This document shows positions 21,597 through 31,027 of a DNA stretch of 64,000 bases, one piece after another. The notes under the pieces were generated by a model. That model was not told the origin of the DNA. It saw only the letters and a list, made by a program, of their open reading frames with translations, and made no database searches. Both the position numbers and the translations under genes were made by a program. Numbering within the stretch: position 1 is the first letter of the stretch; the number at the start of each line of letters is the position of its first letter. The DNA is from Hydnum rufescens UP504 (taxonomy: Eukaryota > Basidiomycota > Agaricomycetes > Cantharellales > Hydnaceae): contig MU128951.1 in assembly GCA_014904985.1 (NCBI GenBank), positions 264,818 through 328,817 of the forward strand. The letters are read 5' to 3'.

Positions 21597-22960
21597 CCCC
21601 AAATTGAATAGATCTAGAATATTTCTTGAATAACTCAATCAATATTGCATGGAATGTTCTGAAATTTGAATCATACACTGTTACATACTACTACTACAGA
21701 TGGAAACAGCTTTCATACAGATTGGATCACTGAGTGAAGCAGGGGGAGGGGGGATCTTGATCATGTGACCAATGTCAAAAGTGCTTTGAATGGGCTGAAA
21801 TTTTGGGCCTGTGCCTCAAATGGTGGCCGGGTGTGGCCTACAGAAAATGGGAGTGATTGGAGCTCTGGAAGTTCCCCAATTGGAGGGGGTATGTCAGTGA
21901 AACTTGAAAATATTATGGAAACTCTCACACTGGAGTCATGAGTCTGAAATTTTGGGCAATGTTATGAATGTATTTGGATAACCTAAGGGTGAATTTTCAG
22001 GGCCATTCCATGGATGGAAGGCTCTGGGGAGGAAATTATTATTTAGGGGGGAGTGCTGTGGAATAGTGCCTAGATGAAGTCCAATCAGGCTGATATTTGG
22101 TATGTATACTCCCCATATGTGTATTAACCTATTGGCATTATATTAGAGCTACCTCTGCTCTACATCTTATATAATTGACTTTTGATCTTCCTCCCCCTCC
22201 CCCTGAATTTCAACCACTTCCACACATCCAATGTATTTCATTTTTGGATATAGTCAGTGTTATAATATTCTAAGCCTATTCTACTTAGTTTGGTCCTAAT
22301 GTGGAGTGTTCTACATTTATGGTAGGCTTTTGTTCCCTTTTTGCCTGAAAAGGGAGTTCAATGCCTAGAAGTAAACAAAATAAGCTGATTCTTGGCACAT
22401 ATTTATTTGATTACATGGTCATACTCCATGTAAAATTTTAAATCCATATCTTGTTTGTAGGGGGAGTAAATCAATTTTCAAGGTTAAAACCTATTTGCCT
22501 CATATCTCTGTACATACTCCATGGATTTGGCTGAAAATTGAATATGTTCTTTGCCTGAGCAGTGTCTAATCACATGCCGAGTTTCAGAATGGTCTGCTCA
22601 TTGGGTATTGTTTGGCAATTTTCACTGCCTCTGGTATCCATTGTCCAGTTCCCTACCTTAAAGTGGGTGGATTGGGATAATTTTTGGCACATAATTAGTA
22701 CATTATATTATCATACTCTGTGCAAATTTTCAAGTTCCCGGGTATTCTGTAAGGGGAGGAAATTAATTTTCAGTGTCCAAACTTGTTTTCCTCATATCTC
22801 AATACCTACTGATCGGAATTGGCTGAAATCTTAATATGTTCTTTGCCCTAATAGTCCCCAATCATGTGCCGAATTTCAGAACGAACTGCCTAGCAGTTCA
22901 GATCTGGCAAGTTCCGCAATTTCTGGTATTCATTTTACTGCCCCCATCTCTCCAGGCACT
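21597..22960 (+). repeat. Palindrome-family repeat, single-arm copy A
   Basis: Starts AAATTGAATAGATCTAG and matches the right arms of the palindromes centred at 36304 and 52512. Shared landmarks: TTTCTTGAATAACTCAAT, ACTACTACTAC, GTGAAGCAGGGGGAGG, CCTCAAATGGTG, GAGGAAATT. It sits inside the long-TIR element. Past about 22400 it has diverged tandem units with TTGGCACATA, AATTTTCAAG and GGGGGAG landmarks, also seen at 49.1-51.6 kb. Non-coding. Confidence 0.65.
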
Positions 22961-24050
22961 AGCCACTTGCTCTGGGCCTGGTTTCTTCATTCAGCCAGGG
23001 TCCTTAGGGGTCCCTCCACCCATCCCAGGCACCTCCCTCTGGTCCTGGGCCTCCATTGGGCTGGATGGCTAAATATTATTTGGATGTACTTCATCCAATT
23101 TCTGCATTTAGGCTTTTTTTTTAAAATAAGAAACACTTTATTATGTAACTGGATATCCAAAGTTATTATGGGATATTACCTAATGCACCCTTTCCTTGTC
23201 TAGACATGCCTAGACATGTCTAGGTGTAGATTAGTAGACAGACATGCACAGGAGCAACCACAACTATTGATTTAGACAGCATTAGACTCCATAAGACACC
23301 TAATGATGTTGTCCAAGCAGTTGCCTTTGTTTTGATTTGGACACTGTAGACACACATCTGCAATGGTCCCACAATTATTGATCTAGACACCATTAGACAT
23401 CTCTTAGTACTGCAACCTGAGCAAGTGCCTTTATGTCAAAATGTTTGATTTAGACACCATTAGACACCACCTAATGATGTCACCTGAGCAGGGGCCCTTA
23501 TGTCAAAAAGTTTGATTTAGACATTACTGTGCACACATCCACAAGTGTTGAATTAGACACCATTAGACACCATCTAATGATCTCCCCCTGAGCAGATGCC
23601 TTTGTTTTAATTTAGACACTAGTAGACATGCATCCACAATAGCACCATTATTATTGGATCTAGACAACATTAGACACCTATTAGTACTGCCACCAGAGGT
23701 CTTGGGCTCAAAATGTTGATTTAGACACCAGTAGACACACAGTAAGGATGATAGACACCTCTAAGGCTCCTGAAAATATCTTATTAGACATGCCTAAATT
23801 AGACCTGTAACACTCTCCAGCCAGTGAACAAACCCTCCCAGGTGGCACCTGTGGCAGGCTATTTTAGACATGTCTATATAGTGAACTTAGAAAAAAAATT
23901 CCCCAAAAATACCCCTCAGGTGTGTCTTAGACATGCCTATACTCAGAACACCTCTTAGGTGGTTTGCAGATGCAAACTCAAACCACCTAAGAGGTACTAT
24001 TTTGAGGGTGCATTAGGTGCACCTAATGCAAATTCTTTGTCAGTTGTAAC

Positions 24051-24604
24051 TCATACCCATTTCTGCAGTGTTACCAACCACTCAGGGTATGCAACTGTTG
24101 AAAAATGTTGTTGCCATGCATGAAGGACATGCCACCAACAAAGAAAAATCATTGCAGAGGCCCAAATAGCACTCACTGCATTTATCTGGGCCCAATCATG
24201 GTCTGTCATTATTTGTTTTGGCACCTGAGGATTGGCAGTATAGAAGGTGTGGAAATAGTGTTGTAATGTGGCCTTGTGCCCATTTGATGAAAGCATATAT
24301 GCAACAGGTGCCCCTTCCATCAAAAACAAATCAATGACTGAATTTTTGGAAAAACTTTTTCAGTGAACACACCATGGCCCCAAAAGTCTTGACAGAGTAG
24401 GGGATAAAGATGGTAATTTGCATAGTGAGTCATATTATGAGTGCCATCTACACAAATCAAATGTGTTCCAATCTCCTTGAAAAGTTCACATTGTTGGGGG
24501 GTCTAGATCATAATATAAAATAAATCTGACCCAGGCCCAAGCCCCAGAGGGGGTTCTTGATTACTTGCTTTAAACCCAAGGAGTTCCTTGTTTTCCTTCA
24601 AGTG
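24051..24604 (-). pseudogene. MULE transposase gene, 3' fragment
   Basis: Read on the minus strand this segment encodes part of a Mutator-like (MULE) transposase: CELFKEIGTHLICVDGTHNM, YPLLCQDFWGHG, then after an apparent 57-nt intron APVAYMLSSNGHKATLQHYF, KQIMTDHDWAQINAV and FLCWWHVLHAW. The DGTHN and CxWHxxxAW blocks hold catalytic-domain residues of the family. There is one in-frame TAG just upstream of CELFKE. The reading ends at 24051, 31 bp from the end of the long-TIR element, so the 3' end is lost. It continues 5' into 29150 after the Copia element is removed. Confidence 0.7.
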
Positions 24605-24609
24605 CTTGA

Positions 24610-24815
24610 TGTTAAGATATAAGTCTTTTAGAGAAAAACAACACTATGATTTACCGAGTAAAATCTCGGTATTTATATACGAATACATGTTTCTACAGGG
24701 TTCGAGTATATACGGGAATAACGGATGTAGACGGGCCTATACGGTCCTGGACGGTCTTAGATCTTTCCGGAAGGTTCCGGGTTTATTCCCATATCGGGAT
24801 GTATTCATTCCAATA
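24610..24815 (-). repeat. 3' LTR of the young Copia element
   Basis: 206 bp. In element orientation it starts TATTGGAATGAATAC and ends TATCTTAACA, so the first dinucleotide is TA instead of the usual TG; the other LTR has the same ends. Confidence 0.9.
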
Positions 24816-24822
24816 CTCCCCC

Positions 24823-27800
24823 TCAGACCGATGCCATTCCTAAGTCCGTCTGGAATTGTTCGAGTTTCGGGCGCGGGAGCGACTTTGTAAATATGTCCGC
24901 GGTCATTTCGTTTGTAGGGCACCAATGGACTGTCGCTATGCCTCGTTGTATTGTTTCCCGAATGAAATGAAATTGCACATCAATGTGTTTTGATCGCGCA
25001 TGAAATTGGGGATTTTCCGTCAGGGCGATCGCCGATTGATTATCAATGTGTAGTTCCGAAGGTCCGGATTGGGTAAAACCTAGGGCATCGAAGAAGTTTC
25101 GTAGCCATATTATTTGTTTTGTAGCTAAGGTAGCGGCAATATATTCCGCCTCCATCAATGATAGGGCCACGATGGACTGCTTCTTGGAAGTCCATGATAT
25201 TGCTCCTCCGCCAAGTAAAAAGGTATATCCGGAAATTGATTTCCAATCAATTTCGTTTGACACCCAATCAGCATCCGAAAATCCGGATATGGCTATGGTG
25301 GCGCTTCCCCCGCATTGATCATATGTAATCCCCATGTCTTTAGTTCCTTGTAGATACCTAAATAGGTGTTTGACTGCATGCCAATGTTCATTGGACGGAT
25401 TGTGGGAAAATTGAGACAGGGATTGTATTGCGTAAGCAATGTCGGGTCGTGTTCCAATAGTGGCATACATTAAGGAGCCTATGGCTGCCCGATATAATTC
25501 TGGGCGCTCGAATTTATTATCGTCATTTGTCGGGGGAACTGGATGGAAGCCGGTAGGGGAGTGACAGATGTTCCGCTTTGGGACATGTTGTATCGATCTA
25601 GGATTTTCCTAATATATTGACCCTGAGAGATCGTGATCGATTTCCTTTCTCGGTTTCTATTGATTTCAATTCCAAGTAATAGACGTGGTGTCCCCTGGTC
25701 CGTGGTCTCGAATTCGTGTCTGATTTCATCCTTGGCTGTGTCTAATCGCGCCTTTGATGATGAGATGAAGATGACATCGTCTACCCAAATGGCAATTATA
25801 TCGAATTCTTTGCCTTTGCGCCTTATGTAAACGCAGTGATCATTCGGCAACCGGGTGTATTTTAAGGTGCCGGTTATGTAAGCATTGAATTTCGTGTTCC
25901 ATTCTCGGCCTGATTGTTTAAGTCTGTAGAGTGTGTGGACCAATCGGGCGACTCTGTTCATCCCATCTTCATATCCCTCGGGCTGTCGCATGTATATAGA
26001 TTCGTGTAGATCGCCATTTAAATATGCGCCCCTTATGTCCATTTGACCCATTTCAAGGTCTAGGATGGCGGCGGTAGCGATTAGATTACGTAATGAGTCC
26101 ATGCGCATTACCGGAGAAAACGTCTGGTCGAAATCTTGACCGGGGATCTGAGTGAATCCCTGAGCGACTAATCGGGCTTTGAATCGTGATAGATTCCCGT
26201 CGACATCAAATTTCTTTTTGAATGTCCAACGATTGCCGATTGCCTGTCGGTCCGCAGGGTAAGGATTCAAGTCTCCAGGTCCCTTTTTCCTGGAGCATTT
26301 GCAGTTCGCTTTGAATTGCCTTTTCCCATTGCGGCCAGTCTGGGGATTTCATCGCGTCCTTTAGTGTATTAGGCTCGTCAAATATTGACTTTTCGCCTGA
26401 AATTAATGACCTGACATGGTCGGTCATGTCACCCTCGGGGCTTAGTTCATCGGGTTTATTTTGTTGAGCAGGTACTATTTCCTTCCGCGTTCCTGGATTA
26501 TGTAGTTTTGCGTAGTTAATTGTCTTACGCTCGCGCAAGCCACGGCGAGTGGGCAGCGTCGGTTCCAGGGGTGATATTGAATTGTTTTGAATATGCGGAG
26601 AATTGGTATCGCGAGTCTCGGGTTCCTGGGGCTCCCCCTCAATTCGAGCATGTTCCGAGTCGGAATTAGAATTACCGGAAGGGATGGGGAGATCGAGATT
26701 GACCTGGCTTGGGGTGTCGGGGCTATTATTGAATTTGAAGTTCCGGGAAATTAAAAGTTTGTGGGTTTTCGGGTTGTAGTACCTAATGGCCCTCAGGTCC
26801 CTCTTCAATGCCGACAAAAAAGAATTTATTTGCCTTCGGGTCTAATTTCGATCGGTCGCCCTCGTCTAGGACCCATACGTCCGATCCAAATTCGCGGAGA
26901 TTAGATACGTCTGGCTTTATACCCGTCCATACCTCCATCGGGGTTTTATTATGTAATGCCCTTGTAGGGCTTCGTGCTCGGATGTACGCGGCATATGAAA
27001 CTGCCTCCGCCCATAGGTTCTTAGGTAAACCTTTGGCGATTAGCATAGCTCGCGCGATCTCGAGTAAAGTCCGGTTCGGCCGCTCGGCCATTCCATGTTG
27101 TTGGGGTGAATGGGGCGCAGTAAATTTAGATTCTATTCCTTTTTCGGCTAACCATTTTTGGAGATCCTGATCAATAAATTCGCCGCCATTATCAAATTTA
27201 AATGCTTTTGGCAGTCGATTTAATTGGGTTTCGATCCACGCAACATAGTTTTGGATTTGTTGCCGTGCCTCCGACTTTTCCTTAAGGAATTTGACGGTGA
27301 TTCGTCTCGAATGGTCGTCGATGAATGATATGTAATACCGCGATCCTCCAATGGAAGCAGTTCTTGCTGGTCCCCACAAGTCAGAATGTGTGAGATCGCC
27401 GGGTTTCCCGGCTCGGTTATCGCTCGATTTGGGAAATGATTGATGATGTAATTTGGCTTGAATACAAGCCTCGCACGCAAGATCTTGATTTGAATCGGGA
27501 TCAACTTTGATTCCCGTTACCATATCGGAATTGAATAGGGTTTTGAGCCCTGAGATTGACAGGTGGCCAAATCTCCGGTGGGCCTCTCCCCATGAGATCG
27601 GCGCAGGACTCGATGACGCATAATTTGCTGTCTCGGTCATTCGCGCTCGTCCCTCCAATATGTATGATCTATTGCGTAATGTTCCTTCCATTACGGGCTG
27701 TCCATTAGGGGGAAAAATGGTGATTTTTCCATTTTTATGTCGTATTTCCCATCCTAGCTCGTCGATCCGTGCCGACGACAGTAGACAGTTTCCCGCGTTC

Positions 27801-28224
27801 GGGGAATATATGACGTCGCGTAGTTTGACAGGGTTAATTTCCCATTGTATCGAGCTTCAATAGTGACGGTGCCTCGGCCTTTTCCCTCCAGTTGCATGTT
27901 TTCGCCGATTCCTTGGATAAGTTCGGTCCCGGGAATGAATTCGGTGAACATTTCCCGTTTAGTCGCAATATGGGATGTCGTGCCTGAGTCGATTAGCCAC
28001 GTAGATTTGGAGATCGCGGAGCTGGATCTGGCACTGAGTGCGTACTCAGGGTCTCGATGGATTGCCTGGTTAGTCGACTCGGGTGTCGTGGACTTTGCCT
28101 CCTTCACCCCCTTGTCCTTCTCCTTTTTCTCCTTCTTCTTTTGTCGGGGCCCTGTCCCTCTTTTCCTCCCCCTTTCGCCCAACATTGATCCCTTGTGTGG
28201 CCGGGCTTCGAGCAATTCGAGCAC
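24823..28224 (-). pseudogene. Copia pol (protease, integrase, RT, RNase H) broken by frameshifts
   Basis: Read from 28224 downwards: protease with STWLIDSGTTSHIA; GAG_pre-integrase (AHRRFGHLSISGLKTLF) and integrase with zinc-binding CEACIQAKLHHQSF, FIDDHSRRITVKFLKEKSEA, FDNGGEF and APHSPQQHGMAE; RT with RWTFKKKFDVDGN, GQMDIRGAYLNG and WVDDVIFISSS; RNase H with MYATIGTRPDIAYAI, GFSDADW and SLMEAEYIAA. The frame changes by one base near 27830, 26800, 26255 and 25485, besides the gag/pol shift near 28115. All blocks are present in order. The element is therefore complete in content but not translatable as it stands, or the assembly has indel errors here. Confidence 0.82.
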
Positions 28225-28898
28225 GTGGCCCCGGGAGTCTGCAGTCGTTTGCCCTTGTTCAGGGCTAATTTCGCGATCTCGGTAGACTGTGATTTGTCAC
28301 GGCGACGGCGATCTTCATCTAGAATCATTGTAATCAATTCTTCCGATTTGATCTCTGATTCGCTCGTTTTGGATCCGAAATAAGATGACTCGAATGAACT
28401 CCATGAGCTCGGTAATGTGGAGATTAATAATATTGCGAATTCTATATCCGGAAGCGGATAGCCCAATATCGCGAGGTTTTCCTTGGCTTTTCGGAATACG
28501 GCAATATGTTCTATTATCAGCATAGATTCGGATGGAATTATTTGTAATAATTTTCGCCTTTCCACGACTACTCCAAAAATGCCCTTGGGCTCCTTGGTGT
28601 CACGTAATTGCGTCCACATTTGGGCCGCGGTCTGAGCACCGCTTAAATGGATGAGTTCTTCATCTCCCACGGTCAATTGGAGTAAGGATCGAGTTTGGAG
28701 ATCTCGAGTCTCCCATTCTTTGATCAGGGACTCATCACTGGGACGCGGGTAGGTGCCATCAATATATTTCGTTAGATCGGCTATCGCGAGTAATGCCGTG
28801 ACCCTGGTTTTCCATGGAAGCCAGTTGTCCCCTTTCAATTGATCGATCCGGTAAAAACCGTTGAGGGTGTTCTTGTCTATCGGGGCGATGTCGGGCAT
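28104..28898 (-). CDS. Copia Gag polyprotein part
   Basis: A 264-residue open frame starting MPDIAPIDKNTLNGFYRID just after the 5' LTR leader. The body is a Copia-type gag region (QLKGDNWLPWKTRVTALLA, LLQLTVGDEELIHLSGA). The CCHC zinc knuckle is CSNCSKPGHTRDQC near residue 230. The frame ends in a basic tail (RRRRKRRRTRG) where the pol frame takes over by a one-base shift within GGGCCCCGAC. The related decayed element at 39.4 kb has an in-frame TGA at the same place. Confidence 0.85.
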   Translation of the reverse strand: MPDIAPIDKNTLNGFYRIDQLKGDNWLPWKTRVTALLAIADLTKYIDGTYPRPSDESLIKEWETRDLQTRSLLQLTVGDEELIHLSGAQTAAQMWTQLRDTKEPKGIFGVVVERRKLLQIIPSESMLIIEHIAVFRKAKENLAILGYPLPDIEFAILLISTLPSSWSSFESSYFGSKTSESEIKSEELITMILDEDRRRRDKSQSTEIAKLALNKGKRLQTPGATCSNCSKPGHTRDQCWAKGGGKEGQGPDKRRRRKRRRTRG

Positions 28899-28938
28899 AA
28901 CGAGTGTCTTTGTTTTTAAGTGACTGGTGCTGATAACG

Positions 28939-29144
28939 TGTTAAGATATAAGTCTTTTAGAGAAAAACAACACTATGATTTACCGAGTAAAATCTCGGTA
29001 TTTATATACGAATACATGTTTCTACGGGGTTCGAGTATATACGGGAATAACGGATGTAGACGGGCCTATACGGTCCTGGACGGTCTTAGATCTTTCCGGA
29101 AGGTTCCGGGTTTATTCCCATATCGGGATGTATTCATTCCAATA
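28939..29144 (-). repeat. 5' LTR of the young Copia element
   Basis: 206 bp, one mismatch to the other LTR. It holds the element promoter; TATA-like TATATAAATACC lies in element orientation near 28999-29010. Confidence 0.9.
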
Positions 29145-29149
29145 CTTGA

Positions 29150-31027
29150 CCCATGCAAGGACTGAATTCACATCATCTGGGGATAAATGTACACTCTCAG
29201 CCTCAATGGACATCTATATTTCAAATGCTGTCAGTTGAGAGGCCTTCATTAGAAGTGAAAACTGATACCTGTATCCATCACACATCACAACTGATAATGA
29301 GATTTTCACAAAGTAATACTTCCTCATCCTGCACATTATGGTATATACCTGATTGAATCTTCTCAACCTATCATCAAGGGTTTTACTCAGGAGATATCCT
29401 CCCCAGTTACTAAATTTAATGTATGCCTACTACAATCCTTGCATGTATACCTTCTTGCAACATTTTAATGATGGTTTTGCATGTGACCATTGGAATATGA
29501 GTATACATCAAGTTCAGATGACCAATTTCATGACTGTGTTGTGGCTTGTGGGATCCTAGAACAACAGGTGTATCTACATAGGTCTTGATTGCGAGTGAAC
29601 AAGTACAACTGCCCAGAATCTAGAATTATTTGGATTTGGATGTAGGGATTCAGTCGGAGGTGATATGGAGGTGAGGATATTGTATACAACACACCTGCTT
29701 TGTCTCAACCTTGCAACTTTGCTGAGGATGTTTTTTTGTGTATTTCTCTTCACTGCTGCTTCCCTTTCATCCAAGGGGGTGCACGTGATCAAATCCGGGA
29801 ACATAGGTACCCCCCCCCCCCCCTCTGGGGGATCCTAAATACTTTTTTTGACCTCATTTTAGGGAGTCACTGGGGGAACTTAGGAATGCTTTATGAGGCT
29901 TCTGGATAGTTTTAAGTGGTAATACATTGGTAATCAAGCTGCAGGTGATAACCGAAGTCACGCTTCTACCCTTTGCCACCCATTTAGCTGCTAATCCCCA
30001 TCCACAGACCTGTCTATCTTCAGTCCTGTTGGCCAGTATTGCAATCTTGGGTCACTTGACCTCTTAGTGGCATTTCATGTTGGAATTGGGGGACAGGCGA
30101 CTCATTGCTTAGTCAGCATCATCCTCGTATAGTGTCTCAGGATGTACCAAACCCTTGTTAGCCTGAGCTCTGATTGTTGCGTGAATCCTCGAGTGCTTGA
30201 CAGTGATCCTTCAACATTTGGACACCCCTCCACCCAGTGAGAGCCATATTCATTGACCTAGAATAGAGACTTGAATTTGGTTCCTGAAGAAAATAGAAAT
30301 GACACTGACTCTGAGGTCAAATAATAATGCCATTCTTCTTTTTGGTCATTGATACGGCAGTCCTAGGCAGATAAGAGACTTGCTGGTGATAAAAGTGATG
30401 CCCGCACAGTCAGGTCATGTGCCAAGTTCTCACGGGCTAAATTAATGCCTATATTTGGTCTTACATCCGTTACATCCGTATATCTGCCTCGGCTCCGACG
30501 GATATAGGCGGATTTAAAGGGTACCCCCCCTCCCCCCCCCCCCTTCAGGTCTTAAGTTCATAATTCGACCTGAGTTCCAGTATTTGATTCCTCACACCCC
30601 CTTGCTTTCATCCAGACATATTGCACATATGTGGATACCCCATTAGTCACAGAATGCCTTTGCTTTAGAACAAATTCAATAGCTTTTGCTTTTGATGCAT
30701 TAGCCAGCCACACAAGAAAAACATTGTGAGATGGCCATTGTTTGGTCCACTGCAGGTGGTCATATGAGAACATCCCAACCTTCCCACTCTTGATAGATGC
30801 ATCATGTTGAATATTGTAGCCGTCATCATAGACATCAAGCTCAGTAGTTTCATCAGCCATGAAGTAGACGAGACTGAGAGAGAGGAAAAATAGATTCAAA
30901 AAAAATAGAATCCAGGAATATGGCTCAATATCTCTCCAACTGCAGACCAAGAGCGTTTGCATCCGGAGAGGGCGGAAAGTACTACAATCCTTCCCGGGAG
31001 TCCCCGAGTGCGAGGGCAAAGTTAACG
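29150..31027 (-). pseudogene. MULE transposase gene, 5' fragment, decayed
   Basis: Continues the MULE reading upstream of the Copia insertion: MSIEAESVHLSPDDVNSVLA then WVKHLKENKELL runs into the 3' fragment once the Copia element and one CTTGA are removed. Further 5', the frame at 30558-30860 (MADETTELDVYDDGYNIQHD..., HLQWTKQWPSHNVFLVWLAN) is probably the start of the protein, although the open frame extends back to 31034. Between these, 29560-30550 is degenerate and contains two long C tracts (29809-29822 and about 30520-30543). Introns and lesions in this part could not be resolved. Its 5' end nearly touches the ELP3 start. Confidence 0.5.

Larger units (their letters stand above)
19180..24020. 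mobile_element. DNA element with ~0.7-0.8-kb terminal inverted repeats
   Basis: The left arm starts GCACCTAATGCACCCTCAAA at 19180; the right arm ends with its reverse complement at 24020. The arms (about 19180-19857 plus 21525-21575 on the left, about 23200-24020 on the right) match over hundreds of bases, with small gaps in the left arm. They are packed with subterminal words such as GTGTCTAAAT, TGTCTAATG and AGACATGTCTAG. No transposase gene is seen inside, so it is non-autonomous. The left arm is split by a LINE-like insertion (19858-21524). The interior (21597-22960) is a single-arm copy of the repeat that forms palindromes at 34.8 and 50.4 kb. The target duplication is ambiguous because the flanks resemble the ends. 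Confidence 0.75.
24610..29144 (-). mobile_element. Young full-length Ty1/Copia retrotransposon
   Basis: Two LTRs of 206 bp (24610-24815 and 28939-29144) differ at one base by my reading (ctacAggg against ctacGggg). Both sides carry the 5-bp target duplication CTTGA (24605-24609 and 29145-29149). In element orientation (minus), the 5' LTR is on the right and is followed by a candidate primer site (TTATCAGCACC). A purine-rich tract (CTGAGGGGGAG) lies directly before the 3' LTR. The order Gag, protease, integrase, RT, RNase H is that of Ty1/Copia. It is inserted in a MULE transposase gene. Its CpG content is high compared with the neighbouring repeats, in keeping with its youth. Confidence 0.92.

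Noticed and set aside
24700..24760. tRNA-like GGGTTCGAG sequence in the Copia LTR
   Set aside because: No cloverleaf stems pair around it. No tRNA or rRNA gene was found anywhere in the window.
24588..24890. Plus-strand frame shared by both Copia LTRs (YKSFREKQHYDLPSK)
   Set aside because: It is LTR sequence read through in both copies and is antisense to the element; no independent support.
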